Positions 35,366 through 44,626 of a stretch of 64,000 bases of DNA are shown one piece after another. Below the pieces are notes generated by a model. The model did not search any database. It had not been told where the DNA came from and saw only the letters and a program-made list of their open reading frames with translations. Within the stretch, counting starts at the first letter, position 1. Each line of letters opens with the position of its first letter. Location of the stretch: assembly GCF_018860965.1 (NCBI RefSeq), contig NZ_JAHKQF010000002.1:62001-126000 (forward strand), given 5' to 3'. Origin of the DNA: Alteromonas sp. C1M14 (GTDB lineage Bacteria > Pseudomonadota > Gammaproteobacteria > Enterobacterales > Alteromonadaceae). A program made the translations under genes and the position numbers.

Positions 35366-37798
35366 TTAGTTTAGCGTGTTTACCTTGGCCACTAACTCGT
35401 CATTGTCAAAGTCGTCTACATTAATGGTACGTAAACGGCCAGCTTCGGTTTCTTTGAGCAATGCGGCTTCTTCTTCACTGATCCACGCTTGTGCTAAGGC
35501 TTCATCCGCTAGCAGATCTAACTGTGTGAAAGAGAGCTTAGCGGCTTTTTTCTCACAGATCCTATCGAAAATAGGTTCGGCAGCGATGACGTTTTCTAAC
35601 GTCTGCTCTAAGTCACCAAACAGGTTACCTTCTTCCCGCGTGAGATATTGGCCATCGCCGAGTCGAGTGCGCGGCAGGCTAGGGGTTTGCAATAGGTGCG
35701 CCACGGTATGTTCGAGAACATCATCGGGCTTTTTACAACGACGTCCGAATGGCAGCACCAGTAGACGCAATGCAAAGCCCATGGCTTTGTTGGGGAAGTT
35801 GGATAAGAAGTTATCTAATGCTTCCTCAATATCAAATAAGGTATTTTGCATCGCCCAATGCATCAGCGGCGCATCTTCTTGCAGACGACCTTCTTCGTCA
35901 AAGCGTTTTAGTGTGGCGCTGGCAAGAAACAAACCGCTTAATATATCGCCTAAGCGGGCTGAAAGCCGTTCTTTGCGTTTTAGTTCACCACCTAACATAC
36001 CCATGGAAATATCGGTTAAAAATGCCAAGTTAGCACTGTAGCCTTGAAGCAATTGATAGTAGCGAGCTGTTTCATCATTAAATGGCGTACGATGGAAAAG
36101 ACCACCGGTCAATGAAAACCAAGCACTACGCACTTTGTTAGCAATGGCAAAACCAATATGGCCAAATACAGCGTTATCAAAGGCGTAAAGTTGCTCGTCT
36201 TTATCCTCAAGGGCCGCTGCCTGTATTTCAGCAAGCACGTAAGGGTGACAGCGCATAGCGCCTTGGCCAAAAATCATCATGTTTCGAGTAAGGATATTCG
36301 CCCCTTCTACCGTAATGGAAATGGGGGCGCCTTGATAACCACGGCCTAAATAGTTATTTGGCCCAAGCATAATGCCCTTACCGCCGTGGATATCCATGGC
36401 GTCGTTGACTACTTGGCGCATTTTTTCGGTTAGATGGTATTTACTGATGGCCGATATAACCGATGGTTTTTCTCCTAAATCGACGCCGACGGTAGAAAAG
36501 CGGGTAACCGCATCCATTTGGTAGGCATTACCACCAATGCGGGCAAGCATCTCTTCCACCCCTTCCATTTTACCCACAGGAATACGAAACTGTCGGCGTA
36601 TTCTGGCATATGCGCCTGTTGCTAGCGCAATAGATTTTGCGCCACCTGCTCCAGTGGAAGGTAGTGTAATGCAGCGACCCACGGACAAGCATTCCATTAA
36701 CATGCGCCAACCTTTACCCGCCATGCTTGGCCCGCCGATGATGAAATCTAAAGGTACAAACATGTTTTCAGCTTGGATAGGCCCATTTTGAAACGGTGTA
36801 TTGAGCGGAAAGTGGCGGCGACCAATTTTCATGCCGTCAATATCTCGAGGAATAAGGGCGCAGGTAATGCCAAGTTGTTCTGTGTCACCCAGCAAACCGT
36901 CTGGATCGTGCAATTTGAAGGCTAAACCTATTACCGTTGCTACCGGTGCTAGGGTAATGTATCGCTTGTTGAACGTTAAGCGCATACCTAGTACTTCTTC
37001 GCCTTCCCATTGTCCTTTGCATACAACGCCAGTATCAGGGATGGCACCAGCGTCTGAACCCGCTTCTGGCCCTGTAAGTGCAAAACAGGGAATTTCTTCA
37101 CCTTGGGCTAAACGGGGAAGATAGTAATTTTGTTGTTCTTCGGTGCCGTAATGCTGTAGCAATTCGCCTGGCCCTAAGGAATTAGGCACGCCAACGGTAC
37201 TGGATAATACTGCAGAACAACCGGCTAATTTTTGCAACACCCGAGATTGGGCGTAAGCGGAAAATTCTAACCCGCCATAACGCTTCTTAATGATCATGGC
37301 AAAAAATTTGTGCTCTTTTAGGTACGCCCAAATTTCAGGTGATAGATCGGCATCTTTATGATTAATTTGCCATTCATCTACCATTGCACATACACGATCA
37401 ACCGGTCCGTCTAAAAACGCCTGTTCTTCAGCGGTTAATCGGCCTTTGGGTATGGCGTGAAGTTTTTCCCAATCCGGCTTGCCGGTAAATAGTTCTCCAT
37501 CCCACCAAACGGTACCTGCATCAATGGCTTCTTGTTCTGTAACTGACATTTCAGGGCTGACTTTTTTATAGAATCGCAGCAGGTGGGTGGTGATGTATTT
37601 ACGTCGTAATTTGCCGTTTGCCAGGGGAATGGCCACAATAAGAAAGAGACACCAGCTAAGAAGGCCTATTTCACCAAATAAAGTACCAAGTACCATAACG
37701 CCGGCTAGCAATGACACGGTACTTGTTAGACTCATACGTTTATATGCGGCTACACAAGCAGCAACAACGAAAATGAGGAACCAGGCTAATTCACCCAT
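35366..37798 (-). CDS. fadE: Acyl-CoA dehydrogenase FadE (long type)
   Basis: The 810-residue protein is the long FadE found in enteric and marine gammaproteobacteria (E. coli 814). It has an N-terminal pair of hydrophobic segments (about 3-20 and 29-60) that suggest membrane association, a dehydrogenase core with [19 protein letters not shown] near 240 and [12 protein letters not shown], and [24 protein letters not shown] near 470. A DUF1974-type C-terminal half completes it. It catalyses the first beta-oxidation step, passing electrons to ETF, whose genes are also in the window. It is monocistronic, with a FadR-like operator upstream and a bidirectional terminator downstream. High certainty. 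Confidence 0.95.
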   Translation of the reverse strand: MGELAWFLIFVVAACVAAYKRMSLTSTVSLLAGVMVLGTLFGEIGLLSWCLFLIVAIPLANGKLRRKYITTHLLRFYKKVSPEMSVTEQEAIDAGTVWWDGELFTGKPDWEKLHAIPKGRLTAEEQAFLDGPVDRVCAMVDEWQINHKDADLSPEIWAYLKEHKFFAMIIKKRYGGLEFSAYAQSRVLQKLAGCSAVLSSTVGVPNSLGPGELLQHYGTEEQQNYYLPRLAQGEEIPCFALTGPEAGSDAGAIPDTGVVCKGQWEGEEVLGMRLTFNKRYITLAPVATVIGLAFKLHDPDGLLGDTEQLGITCALIPRDIDGMKIGRRHFPLNTPFQNGPIQAENMFVPLDFIIGGPSMAGKGWRMLMECLSVGRCITLPSTGAGGAKSIALATGAYARIRRQFRIPVGKMEGVEEMLARIGGNAYQMDAVTRFSTVGVDLGEKPSVISAISKYHLTEKMRQVVNDAMDIHGGKGIMLGPNNYLGRGYQGAPISITVEGANILTRNMMIFGQGAMRCHPYVLAEIQAAALEDKDEQLYAFDNAVFGHIGFAIANKVRSAWFSLTGGLFHRTPFNDETARYYQLLQGYSANLAFLTDISMGMLGGELKRKERLSARLGDILSGLFLASATLKRFDEEGRLQEDAPLMHWAMQNTLFDIEEALDNFLSNFPNKAMGFALRLLVLPFGRRCKKPDDVLEHTVAHLLQTPSLPRTRLGDGQYLTREEGNLFGDLEQTLENVIAAEPIFDRICEKKAAKLSFTQLDLLADEALAQAWISEEEAALLKETEAGRLRTINVDDFDNDELVAKVNTLN

Positions 37799-37840
37799 AC
37801 ATCACTCCTGAACAGTATTAAAATATTTAAGGTAGACCTA

Positions 37841-37857
37841 TTGAGGTCAGACCAGAA
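37841..37857. promoter_or_regulatory. FadR-like operator upstream of fadE
   Basis: Read on the minus strand, TTCTGGTCTGACCTCAA contains the palindromic core GGTCTGACC, equal to the E. coli FadR consensus core TGGTCnGACC with a leading CTGG. It is centred about 50 bases upstream of the fadE ATG, a usual place for repression of beta-oxidation genes. The match is seen directly; the regulator's presence in this organism is inferred. Confidence 0.6.
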
Positions 37858-37977
37858 TAAGTTTAACGCTAAATGCTCGTTAACAAAAGGTCAATAAACC
37901 AATTACTGGAATTTACATTAATTACAACCTGTGTCTTGGCCTGAAAACACCAAGTACCACAGGTTGAAAGGATAGAA

Positions 37978-38697
37978 TTATAAGGTAACGTAGGAAGAAA
38001 GCTGTATATCACCTTGTTCAGAATCGTCTTTAAATTGTTGTAGACGAACCAAGGTATATGACAAAGAAGGGGCAAACCAAGCGTAGGTTTGGCGGGTGTT
38101 ATTGTCTCTAATCAGTTTAACCTTAATGGCATCAACGTTGCCGTAGGGTAAGGCTAGGTTTTCTTTACCCACAATTTCAATCCCGTAGTGTTTAAACTCG
38201 CCACGATAGTTAACAAAGTTGTAAGCTAACTTAGTTTCACCGTTTGCAAGTCGATGGGCAAGGTCGAGTCTGTACAGTTGATTATCTGTTTCACCATTCC
38301 ATGGCAGATCGGCGGCGTCGGCCACCTCAATTCGTTTTTCAGGTTCGCTTACAAACTTTAATTCAAGTTGTTTATCTGGGCCTGTTCCCGTGCGCTTATA
38401 ATAGTAAGTGTCAGGTACGATGGCCCCGTTTTTTACATGGAAGATAGAATGTTCGAAGCGTTCGTCAGAAAGAAAGAATTTAGACACTTCAGAGGAATAG
38501 GTGAGGGAATACTGAGACACAGAAAGGGGCTCTAATCGAATTTTTACCGTTCCCACATCATCATCCCATTTAAATGCGGTATACGTTGCTTCGAAGGGTG
38601 TAAGAAGCAACGAATCATCGACATTTTGTGCTGCGGTTTGCCCTGAGAGCAAAATAAGAACAGCAAATACAAGGTGTTGCAATTTACTCGTTCGCAT
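37978..38697 (-). CDS. DUF3108 domain-containing envelope protein
   Basis: The approximately 239-residue protein has a signal peptide (hydrophobic stretch ending SGQTAAQ), so it is exported to the periplasm or outer membrane. The mature protein fits DUF3108: PFEATYTAFKWDDDVGTVKIRLE at the start, repeated short beta strands, and a late YAWFAPSLSYTLVRLQQF. The family has no established biochemical role. I chose ATG 38697, which overlaps the purN stop by 14 bases and has a proper signal sequence; an ATG nine codons earlier is possible. Translation coupling with purN is likely, and the purM-purN-DUF3108 arrangement occurs in related marine bacteria as far as I recall. Confidence 0.85.
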   Translation of the reverse strand: MRTSKLQHLVFAVLILLSGQTAAQNVDDSLLLTPFEATYTAFKWDDDVGTVKIRLEPLSVSQYSLTYSSEVSKFFLSDERFEHSIFHVKNGAIVPDTYYYKRTGTGPDKQLELKFVSEPEKRIEVADAADLPWNGETDNQLYRLDLAHRLANGETKLAYNFVNYRGEFKHYGIEIVGKENLALPYGNVDAIKVKLIRDNNTRQTYAWFAPSLSYTLVRLQQFKDDSEQGDIQLSSYVTL

Positions 38698-39334
38698 AAC
38701 CTTGGGGCGGTAGAATTTTATCATCTAGAACTGCCTTATTTTCTTTCATAGATAGACGTCCCGCCGTAAACCATTTTAGTACAAGAGGATAAATACGACG
38801 TTCTTGCTCCTGCACGCGGGAAGCGAGATCATCCGCATTGTCATCTTCAAATACCGGTACACGACTTTGAATAATAACAGGGCCACCGTCTAATTCGGGA
38901 GTGACGAAATGTACGCTGACACCGTGTTCTTTGTCGCCATTATCGATGGCACGTTGATGGGTATGTAACCCTTTGTACTTTGGCAACAAAGATGGGTGAA
39001 TGTTCAATAATTTACCCAAATAATGTTGAACAAATTCAGGCGTTAATATACGCATAAAGCCGGCAAGTACCACACCATCCGGCTGATAACTATCAATGAG
39101 CTTGAGCAATTCGTTGTCGTACTGTTCGCGGGTAGGGTAGGCTTTATGATCGAGGCAGACAGCTTCGATATTAGCCTCCTGAGCCCGCGTTAAGCCATAC
39201 GCGCCGGGGCGATTGGCGATAACGGCGACAATCTCAGCATCTAATTGACCTGCCTCTATGCTGTCTATCATGGCTTGCAGGTTTGAGCCATTGCCTGATA
39301 TGAGTACGCACAGGCGACGTCTGCTGTTTACCAT
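38684..39334 (-). CDS. purN: Phosphoribosylglycinamide formyltransferase
   Basis: The 216-residue PurN transfers formyl from 10-formyl-tetrahydrofolate to GAR, the third step of purine synthesis. Visible motifs are VLISGNGSNLQAMID (phosphate-binding), VLAGFMRILTPEFV, NIHPSLLPKYKGLHTHQRAI with the catalytic His and Asn, and HFVTPELDGGPVI with the catalytic Asp. Its ATG overlaps the purM stop (TAATG), so the two are coupled, as in E. coli. Typical length (E. coli 212). High certainty. Confidence 0.96.
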   Translation of the reverse strand: MVNSRRRLCVLISGNGSNLQAMIDSIEAGQLDAEIVAVIANRPGAYGLTRAQEANIEAVCLDHKAYPTREQYDNELLKLIDSYQPDGVVLAGFMRILTPEFVQHYLGKLLNIHPSLLPKYKGLHTHQRAIDNGDKEHGVSVHFVTPELDGGPVIIQSRVPVFEDDNADDLASRVQEQERRIYPLVLKWFTAGRLSMKENKAVLDDKILPPQGYANE

Positions 39335-40371
39335 TATACGATTTCTACCTGCTCGCCATTACCACGTTCTTCTATGTGTCCTAGCACCCAAGCGTTTTCA
39401 CCTTGTTGTTGTAAGGTGGTCAAGGTGGCGTCTACGTCTTGTTCATCTACCACTAAGATGAGGCCTACACCGCAGTTAAACGTCCGATACATTTCGTGTT
39501 TTTCTACGTTGCCGTTTTCTTGTAGCCAATTAAATACAACGGGCCATTGCCAGCTTTTCTCGTCAACCACGACCTTGGCATCGTCAGGCAGTACACGGGG
39601 AATGTTTTCCCAAAAACCACCGCCGGTGATATGTGAAATGGCAGCGACTTTTACGTTTTCTAGCAAGGCGAGAACGGATTTGACGTAAATGCGAGTAGGG
39701 GCAAGTAAATGATCAATAAGAGGTTTACCGTCTAAATCCGAATTCACATCTGCGTTACTGACTTCTAGGATTTTTCTGACTAAAGAGTAACCGTTTGAAT
39801 GTGGGCCGGATGAACCTAGGGCAATGATTTTTTGTCCAGGTTTGACACCAGAGCCATCGATAACTTCACTGGCTTCCACTACACCAACACAAAATCCAGC
39901 AATATCGTAATCACCATCGTGGTACATGCCCGGCATTTCAGCTGTTTCACCACCAATGAGTGCACAGCCAGCTAATTCACAACCTGCACCTATACCAGTG
40001 ACGACATCTGCGGCTACATCGACGTCAAGTTTGCCAGTGGCATAGTAGTCTAAAAAGAACAACGGCTCTGCGCCCTGTACAATCAAATCGTTTACGCACA
40101 TAGCAACAAGGTCAATGCCCACAGAGTCGTGGCGATTGGCATCCATGGCCACACGCAATTTGGTGCCCACGCCGTCAGTACCAGAAACAAGCAACGGTTT
40201 TTTGTACTTAGTCGGCAATTCACACAATGCGCCAAATCCGCCGAGTCCGCCTTTTACCTCGGGACGCGTGGTTTTTTTCGTTACCGACTTGATTCGTTCA
40301 ACAAGTTGATTACCAGCATCGATATCGACGCCCGCGTCTTTGTAACTCAGAGATTGATTATTTTCGCTCAC
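39334..40371 (-). CDS. purM: Phosphoribosylformylglycinamidine cyclo-ligase
   Basis: The 345-residue PurM closes FGAM to AIR in purine synthesis. Motifs: [21 protein letters not shown] at the N-terminus, [22 protein letters not shown] (ATP and phosphate binding), [12 protein letters not shown], and the late [12 protein letters not shown]. The start is GTG 40371, with AGGG seven bases upstream, giving exactly the E. coli length; the frame is open 75 bases further upstream but that part lacks homology. It is the first gene of purM-purN-DUF3108 and is divergent from a DUF2066 gene. No convincing PurR operator was found. High certainty. Confidence 0.96.
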   Translation of the reverse strand: MSENNQSLSYKDAGVDIDAGNQLVERIKSVTKKTTRPEVKGGLGGFGALCELPTKYKKPLLVSGTDGVGTKLRVAMDANRHDSVGIDLVAMCVNDLIVQGAEPLFFLDYYATGKLDVDVAADVVTGIGAGCELAGCALIGGETAEMPGMYHDGDYDIAGFCVGVVEASEVIDGSGVKPGQKIIALGSSGPHSNGYSLVRKILEVSNADVNSDLDGKPLIDHLLAPTRIYVKSVLALLENVKVAAISHITGGGFWENIPRVLPDDAKVVVDEKSWQWPVVFNWLQENGNVEKHEMYRTFNCGVGLILVVDEQDVDATLTTLQQQGENAWVLGHIEERGNGEQVEIV

Positions 40372-40577
40372 AATTTGGCCCTGGTGCAGTGTATGGAAAA
40401 ACGCGGATTCTACCAGTAACTTCAATGAAGTCCAACGTGGAATCAACCCATTGCGCTATTTGGTGTTCATAACAAAGCAAAGTTTTCTACAAATGTAGAT
40501 GCAAAATATTATCAGATAACAGACAATAGCAAACAATAAGATAGGTTTTTGATTTGTCGGAGTCTTGTCACATCTTC

Positions 40578-41846
40578 ATGGGTTTTTCTAATCTTTTCGG
40601 TATATCGCGGGTGTTGGTGCTTGGTTTGTTGCTCATGGGGTCGGTGAGTATCAGTCAGGCAGGAACAGTGGTTTCTGTCAGTCAGGGCAGGGTAGAGGTT
40701 CAAGATCAATCTCAAAAAACCCAACGTTCTGCTGCTCAACAAGCTTTAAAACAGGTCATGATTAAACTGTCCGGCCAGCGTGAAATTGTCACCAATGCTG
40801 TGGTGAAAAGTGCGATCCGTAATCCGCAACAATATATGCGTTCTTATCGTTTCGAGTATGACAACAGCACATTGTATTATATCGCGGAGTTTGATTTCCA
40901 AGCACTCTCTGCAATGATTCAACAAGAGGCCTTACCTTTATGGGGGCAACGTAGACCGGATACGGTGATGTGGTTGGCCATCGAAGATGAAAACGGCGAT
41001 AAAGCCATTCTTGATGACGGCAGTTCTTCTGAGATAGCGGCGCAACTTAGAGCCTTGTCACAGGAACGTGCAGTGCCCCTTGTGTTTCCTTTAATGGACT
41101 TTACCGACTCCACGTCGATTTCTATTTACGATGTATGGGGGCGCTTTGCCCAGAACTTGTCTGCCGCTTCCCAGCGCTATACCCCTGATTACATTGTCGG
41201 CGCACGGTTATTTGCGGTCAAAGATTCCGCTGTTCCTGAGCTAAATAATGAACAACAAACTCAGCAGCAAGCGGCGAATATGCGTTTTGAAAAACACCGT
41301 CCGGCATTGGCCAACCAAGGTGTTGAAGGTCTCAGTGAGTTTTTAGTGGATGATCTTGTAGAAGAAACCCATTCACCGGCGTTCTCAGAGGACGAATTTG
41401 AGCAAATGTCCAACCAAAAACGTGGGGCCTATGAATTAGACTGGGTGGTGATTTCTCAAGGCAACATAGAATTTGGGACCTTATACGGGGATGATCAGTT
41501 GTCCTTGGCGAGTTTGTTTTTTGAAGAATATGCCGATTTTCTGGGGCAGCATTTTGCCATTGTGCCATCAGATAAAGATCAAGCCACCACGGACATTGTT
41601 ATTTCAGTGGCTAACCTTGATTCTCTGAAAAAATACGTTCATGTAGAAAAATATTTGGCTGACATGAGTATGGTTCGCGCCGTGACTCTGGTTAAACAGG
41701 AAGGCTCGGTGGCAAGTTTTTCTTTGGCATTATTAGCCGATACGCAGGATTTTTATAATCTTGTCGCCCTTGATGCGAGGTTAAAACCGGTTGTCGATAG
41801 AACAGGTCAACCGGTAGAAGGCTTTAATTTCTACTGGAATGAGTAA
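40578..41846 (+). CDS. DUF2066 domain-containing protein
   Basis: The approximately 422-residue protein has an N-terminal hydrophobic signal segment ending near SISQA, so it is probably exported. The following region is typical of DUF2066: VEVQDQSQKTQRSAAQQALKQVMIKLSGQREI, RSYRFEYDN and LPLWGQRRPDTVMWLAIED. There is no catalytic motif I know. It lies between purM (divergent) and hda (six bases downstream, same strand); this placement next to hda is seen in vibrios and shewanellae as well. I chose ATG 40578; a TTG at 40554 is possible. The function is unknown. Confidence 0.85.
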   Translation: MGFSNLFGISRVLVLGLLLMGSVSISQAGTVVSVSQGRVEVQDQSQKTQRSAAQQALKQVMIKLSGQREIVTNAVVKSAIRNPQQYMRSYRFEYDNSTLYYIAEFDFQALSAMIQQEALPLWGQRRPDTVMWLAIEDENGDKAILDDGSSSEIAAQLRALSQERAVPLVFPLMDFTDSTSISIYDVWGRFAQNLSAASQRYTPDYIVGARLFAVKDSAVPELNNEQQTQQQAANMRFEKHRPALANQGVEGLSEFLVDDLVEETHSPAFSEDEFEQMSNQKRGAYELDWVVISQGNIEFGTLYGDDQLSLASLFFEEYADFLGQHFAIVPSDKDQATTDIVISVANLDSLKKYVHVEKYLADMSMVRAVTLVKQEGSVASFSLALLADTQDFYNLVALDARLKPVVDRTGQPVEGFNFYWNE

Positions 41847-41852
41847 GGCAAC

Positions 41853-42626
41853 ATGCAGCTACCTTTGCCCGTAACATTGCCCACTGATGAAACTTTTGAC
41901 AGTTTTATTTATGGCGATAATGGGGCAGTGGTCAATTTACTTATTAGCTTATCCGAGCAAGGGGCCCAATGGCGAAACGCCACGGCGTTAAGTGCGCTAA
42001 GTAAAAGTCGGTTGCCCGGCGTTGCCATCACCGGCGGTGCGGGACGGGGAAAAAGTCATCTGCTGTATGCGTTTTGTCACCAATTAGCGAATAAAAATAT
42101 TCGTCATATCTACTTGAATATGGAGAACATACCGGCGTGGTCTCCTGCGATCCTCGATGGCTTAGAATGTTTGCCTTTTATTTGTCTTGATAACATTCAT
42201 GTTATCGCTGGGCATCGGGAGTGGGAAGAAGCGGTTTTTCACTTTATTAATCGCATCGTCGATAATCAAGGGGCGATGCTGCTGTGGACGTCACAATTCG
42301 GTGCACACCATCCAGCATTTTTACTGCCTGATTTACGCTCACGATTAAGTTGGGGCATGACGTTTCAGCTTCATCCTCTTGATGAAAACGCCAAAACACA
42401 GGTGTTAAAAAATCGTGCCGCACAGCGAGGGTTAAAGTTCTCAGAGCAGGCAATTCAGTTTTTGCTTCACCACAGTGATCGGGATCTCCCTGCATTATTA
42501 TCGTTACTTGACCGGTTAGACACCCGTTCATTACAAGAGCAAAAAAAGCTCTCGGTGGGTATGGTCAAACGGGAACTCGGTTTTGACGTACCTAAAACCG
42601 CGGGGGTTGACGAGCCCAAAAGCTAG
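41853..42626 (+). CDS. hda: DnaA regulatory inactivator Hda
   Basis: The 257-residue AAA+ protein is homologous to the ATPase domain of DnaA. At the N-terminus, MQLPLPV fits the QL-x-L-P sliding-clamp-binding motif; then come FDSFIYGDNGAVVNLL, the Walker A loop GGAGRGKSHLL near 61-71, LDNIHVIAGHREWEEAVFHFIN (Walker B-like) and SRLSWGMTFQLHPLDE with the Arg-rich sensor area. Bound to the clamp, Hda stimulates ATP hydrolysis by DnaA and prevents re-initiation. It follows the DUF2066 gene by six bases, so they share a transcript. E. coli Hda is slightly shorter (233). High certainty. Confidence 0.93.
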   Translation: MQLPLPVTLPTDETFDSFIYGDNGAVVNLLISLSEQGAQWRNATALSALSKSRLPGVAITGGAGRGKSHLLYAFCHQLANKNIRHIYLNMENIPAWSPAILDGLECLPFICLDNIHVIAGHREWEEAVFHFINRIVDNQGAMLLWTSQFGAHHPAFLLPDLRSRLSWGMTFQLHPLDENAKTQVLKNRAAQRGLKFSEQAIQFLLHHSDRDLPALLSLLDRLDTRSLQEQKKLSVGMVKRELGFDVPKTAGVDEPKS

Positions 42627-42646
42627 CTTTTTGCAACGATAGCGAG

Positions 42647-43084
42647 CTAGTTATTCTCTTCTTTCCCTTCAAAAGCCGCTTTTTCTTCTGCCATGACTTG
42701 CTTGAGCTTTTTCAATCCCAGCCCCAGTTCGCGGCCACGAAGACGGGCATAAACACAACAACCGGTAAACATGGTGGTGCAAAGTAGCAGTTCGATAATG
42801 GCATATACCCGCTCTGCAGGGACGGCATAAGCTACGGTAAACCCGTGGATAACGTAAAACAGGATGACAAAGTTTGCCCAAGCATGGGTATAGGGTTTTC
42901 CTGCCACCAGTCCTCGTAAGGGCAGCACCAAGGGTAAGATATACACCAAAGCAACAAAAAGCGTAGAGTATATGCGCGCTTCGACGAGTACAAACTGCCA
43001 CACGGTGATCCAACCAAGCAACAATAAGTAACTGATAAGGGCAACCCAGCGATATAGTCGGGTTTTGGGCATCATGGGGGTCAT
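42647..43084 (-). CDS. DUF2069 domain-containing membrane protein
   Basis: The 145-residue protein has four predicted membrane segments: RWVALISYLLLLGWITVW, STLFVALVYILPLVLPL, FVILFYVIHGFTVAY and IIELLLCTTMFTGCCVY. It ends with a charged tail. The pattern RGLVAGKPYTHAWANF is characteristic of DUF2069. The function is unknown. AGGTAATT before the ATG overlaps the end region of wrbA, whose stop is two bases upstream, so it is the last gene of arsC-wrbA-DUF2069. The wrbA-DUF2069 pair is common in gammaproteobacteria. Confidence 0.87.
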   Translation of the reverse strand: MTPMMPKTRLYRWVALISYLLLLGWITVWQFVLVEARIYSTLFVALVYILPLVLPLRGLVAGKPYTHAWANFVILFYVIHGFTVAYAVPAERVYAIIELLLCTTMFTGCCVYARLRGRELGLGLKKLKQVMAEEKAAFEGKEENN

Positions 43085-43086
43085 AA

Positions 43087-43674
43087 TTACCTGCTGTTTA
43101 ATTGTTTGGTTAAGCGGGCCAGACGGCTTCCTTGAGCTTGTGCCAGTGTGAGTTCATCTTTGGTTAATACCGATGGTGAATGACCGGCGACATGGGTGGC
43201 ACCGTAAGGCGAGCCTCCGGATGTGGTGTCGTGTAAAGCCGGCTCTGAGTAAGGTAAACCGCACAATATCATGCCATGGTGAATAAGCGGTATCATCATG
43301 GTCAAGAGTGTTGTTTCTTGTCCTCCATGCTGGCTACTACTGGATGTGAACACACATCCAGGCTTGTCGATAAGGGCACCTTTAAGCCACCCTTGACTTG
43401 TGCTGTCAATAAAATGCTTTAAAGGTGCGGCCATATTACCAAACCGCGTGGGGCTACCGAGAGCTAGGGCCGCACATTCGGTGAGATCGTTATGGGTAAC
43501 GTAGGGGGCACCTTCTTGGGGTACAGCTGCCTGAGTCGATAAATACTCTGGGATCGGTGGAACGGTGCGTATTACCGCTTCAAGCCCCTCTTTTTCAATA
43601 CCTTTGGCAATATTCATCGCCAGGGATTTTGTGCTTCCATGACGAGAGTAGTAAAGCACCAAAACCTTTAACAT
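43087..43674 (-). CDS. wrbA: NAD(P)H:quinone oxidoreductase, WrbA type
   Basis: The 195-residue flavodoxin-like enzyme has the FMN phosphate loop YYSRHGSTKSLAMNIA, the second loop GSPTRFGNMAAPLKHFID, and FTSSSSQHGGQETTLL for quinone and flavin contacts. Reduces quinones by two electrons in the cytosol. It overlaps the preceding arsC-like gene by seven bases and is followed after two bases by the DUF2069 gene, so the three form one operon. Length is typical (E. coli 198). High certainty. Confidence 0.94.
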   Translation of the reverse strand: MLKVLVLYYSRHGSTKSLAMNIAKGIEKEGLEAVIRTVPPIPEYLSTQAAVPQEGAPYVTHNDLTECAALALGSPTRFGNMAAPLKHFIDSTSQGWLKGALIDKPGCVFTSSSSQHGGQETTLLTMMIPLIHHGMILCGLPYSEPALHDTTSGGSPYGATHVAGHSPSVLTKDELTLAQAQGSRLARLTKQLNSR

Positions 43675-44027
43675 GTTATCAATTCCAAAACCGCTTCAGG
43701 CGGACGGCCTATACGAGCCTGCTCGCCCACAATGACCACCGGGCGCTCTATTAACTTTGGCACCGACACCATGGCGTCAAGTAAGTCGTTTTCACTTGTT
43801 TGTGCGTTGTGTAAGCCTAATTGTTTATATTCGGGCTCTTTTGTTCGCATCATGTCACGGTAAGAGTTTACCCCTAATTGTTTGGCTATTTGTGCAATTT
43901 GTTGCCCATCTAACGGCTGTTTGAGGTATTCGATGATTGTCGGTGAGATGCCTTTTTCTTGTAACAATGCCAAAGTCTGACGGCTTTTTGAACATCTGGG
44001 GTTATGAAGTAATGTGATAGTTTTCAT
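43668..44027 (-). CDS. arsC: ArsC-family arsenate reductase (glutaredoxin type)
   Basis: The approximately 119-residue protein has the ArsC core: the catalytic cysteine in HNPRCSKSRQTLALL near residue 12, the arginine in DMMRTKEPEYK, and IERPVVIVGEQARIGRPPE at the C-terminus, which holds the second and third active-site arginines. It should reduce arsenate with glutathione and glutaredoxin, but orthologues at this locus (E. coli YfgD next to hda and bepA) have no proven arsenic role. ATG 44027 has GGTGA five bases upstream; ATGs at 44036 and 44057 are possible. It overlaps wrbA by seven bases. Confidence 0.88.
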   Translation of the reverse strand: MKTITLLHNPRCSKSRQTLALLQEKGISPTIIEYLKQPLDGQQIAQIAKQLGVNSYRDMMRTKEPEYKQLGLHNAQTSENDLLDAMVSVPKLIERPVVIVGEQARIGRPPEAVLELITC

Positions 44028-44095
44028 TGTCACCATTCTGTTTGTAGTATAGTTCAACTGTCTTCAATTCTAACAAGGAAGAGGCCCAATTACCT

Positions 44096-44596
44096 ATGAC
44101 TAAACAGAAAAATAAACAGGGTAGGTTAGCCCATCGATTTGGTTGGTTCTTGTTCGCTGTGCTGTCAGTTGGGGCAGGGGTGTTGAGTTATACCTTGCTT
44201 AAGCCCGATGCTTATACCCTGCAAGGCAACAAGGTCAATTGGCGTAATGATCACCAGCAATGGCGCATTATCAATTTTTTTGCACCTTGGTGTGCACCTT
44301 GTTTAAGAGAAATTCCCGCGTTAAACAAACTGGCGACGCAGTTAGACGACAAGGTAAAAATATATGGTGTAAGTTTTGACCCTAAAACCCCTGGCGAACT
44401 CAACACACTAGTTAATACATTGAATATACACTTTGATGTGATTGTGGTGAATGACGACACCAAATTCCCAATGCCCTATCCAGCATATTTGCCTGCCACT
44501 TACTTGATTTCGCCACAAGGCGAAGTTAAAGCCAGTTTATATGGAGAGCAAGGCGAAAAAAGTATTGAACAGGCGCTTGCCAAACACGGGATCTAA
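44096..44596 (+). CDS. TlpA/ResA-like thiol:disulfide protein
   Basis: The 166-residue thioredoxin-fold protein has one N-terminal membrane anchor (about 15-36), so its catalytic part faces the periplasm. The active site WCAPC lies at about 61-65 in NFFAPWCAPCLREIPAL, and the cis-proline region reads YLPATYLISPQGEV. It probably reduces disulfides in cytochrome c maturation or in periplasmic repair; the partner is unknown. It is divergent from arsC (68 bases) and convergent with bepA (30 bases). The family is certain; the role is an inference. Confidence 0.9.
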   Translation: MTKQKNKQGRLAHRFGWFLFAVLSVGAGVLSYTLLKPDAYTLQGNKVNWRNDHQQWRIINFFAPWCAPCLREIPALNKLATQLDDKVKIYGVSFDPKTPGELNTLVNTLNIHFDVIVVNDDTKFPMPYPAYLPATYLISPQGEVKASLYGEQGEKSIEQALAKHGI

Positions 44597-44626
44597 GCCT
44601 GTTTGCTCGTCGTATCTGCTTTAAAG

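Noticed and set aside
35376..36041. A 221-codon plus-strand open frame opposite fadE
   Set aside because: It is the antisense shadow of fadE: Ser/Arg-rich with no homology, while fadE is certain.
37863..37883. Inverted repeat TTAACG...CGTTAA upstream of fadE
   Set aside because: A six-base half-site with a nine-base AT-rich spacer is likely by chance; I could not link it to a known regulator.
40447..40577. Possible PurR operator before purM (AAGCAAAGTTTTC)
   Set aside because: Four or more mismatches to the PurR consensus, including the central CG.
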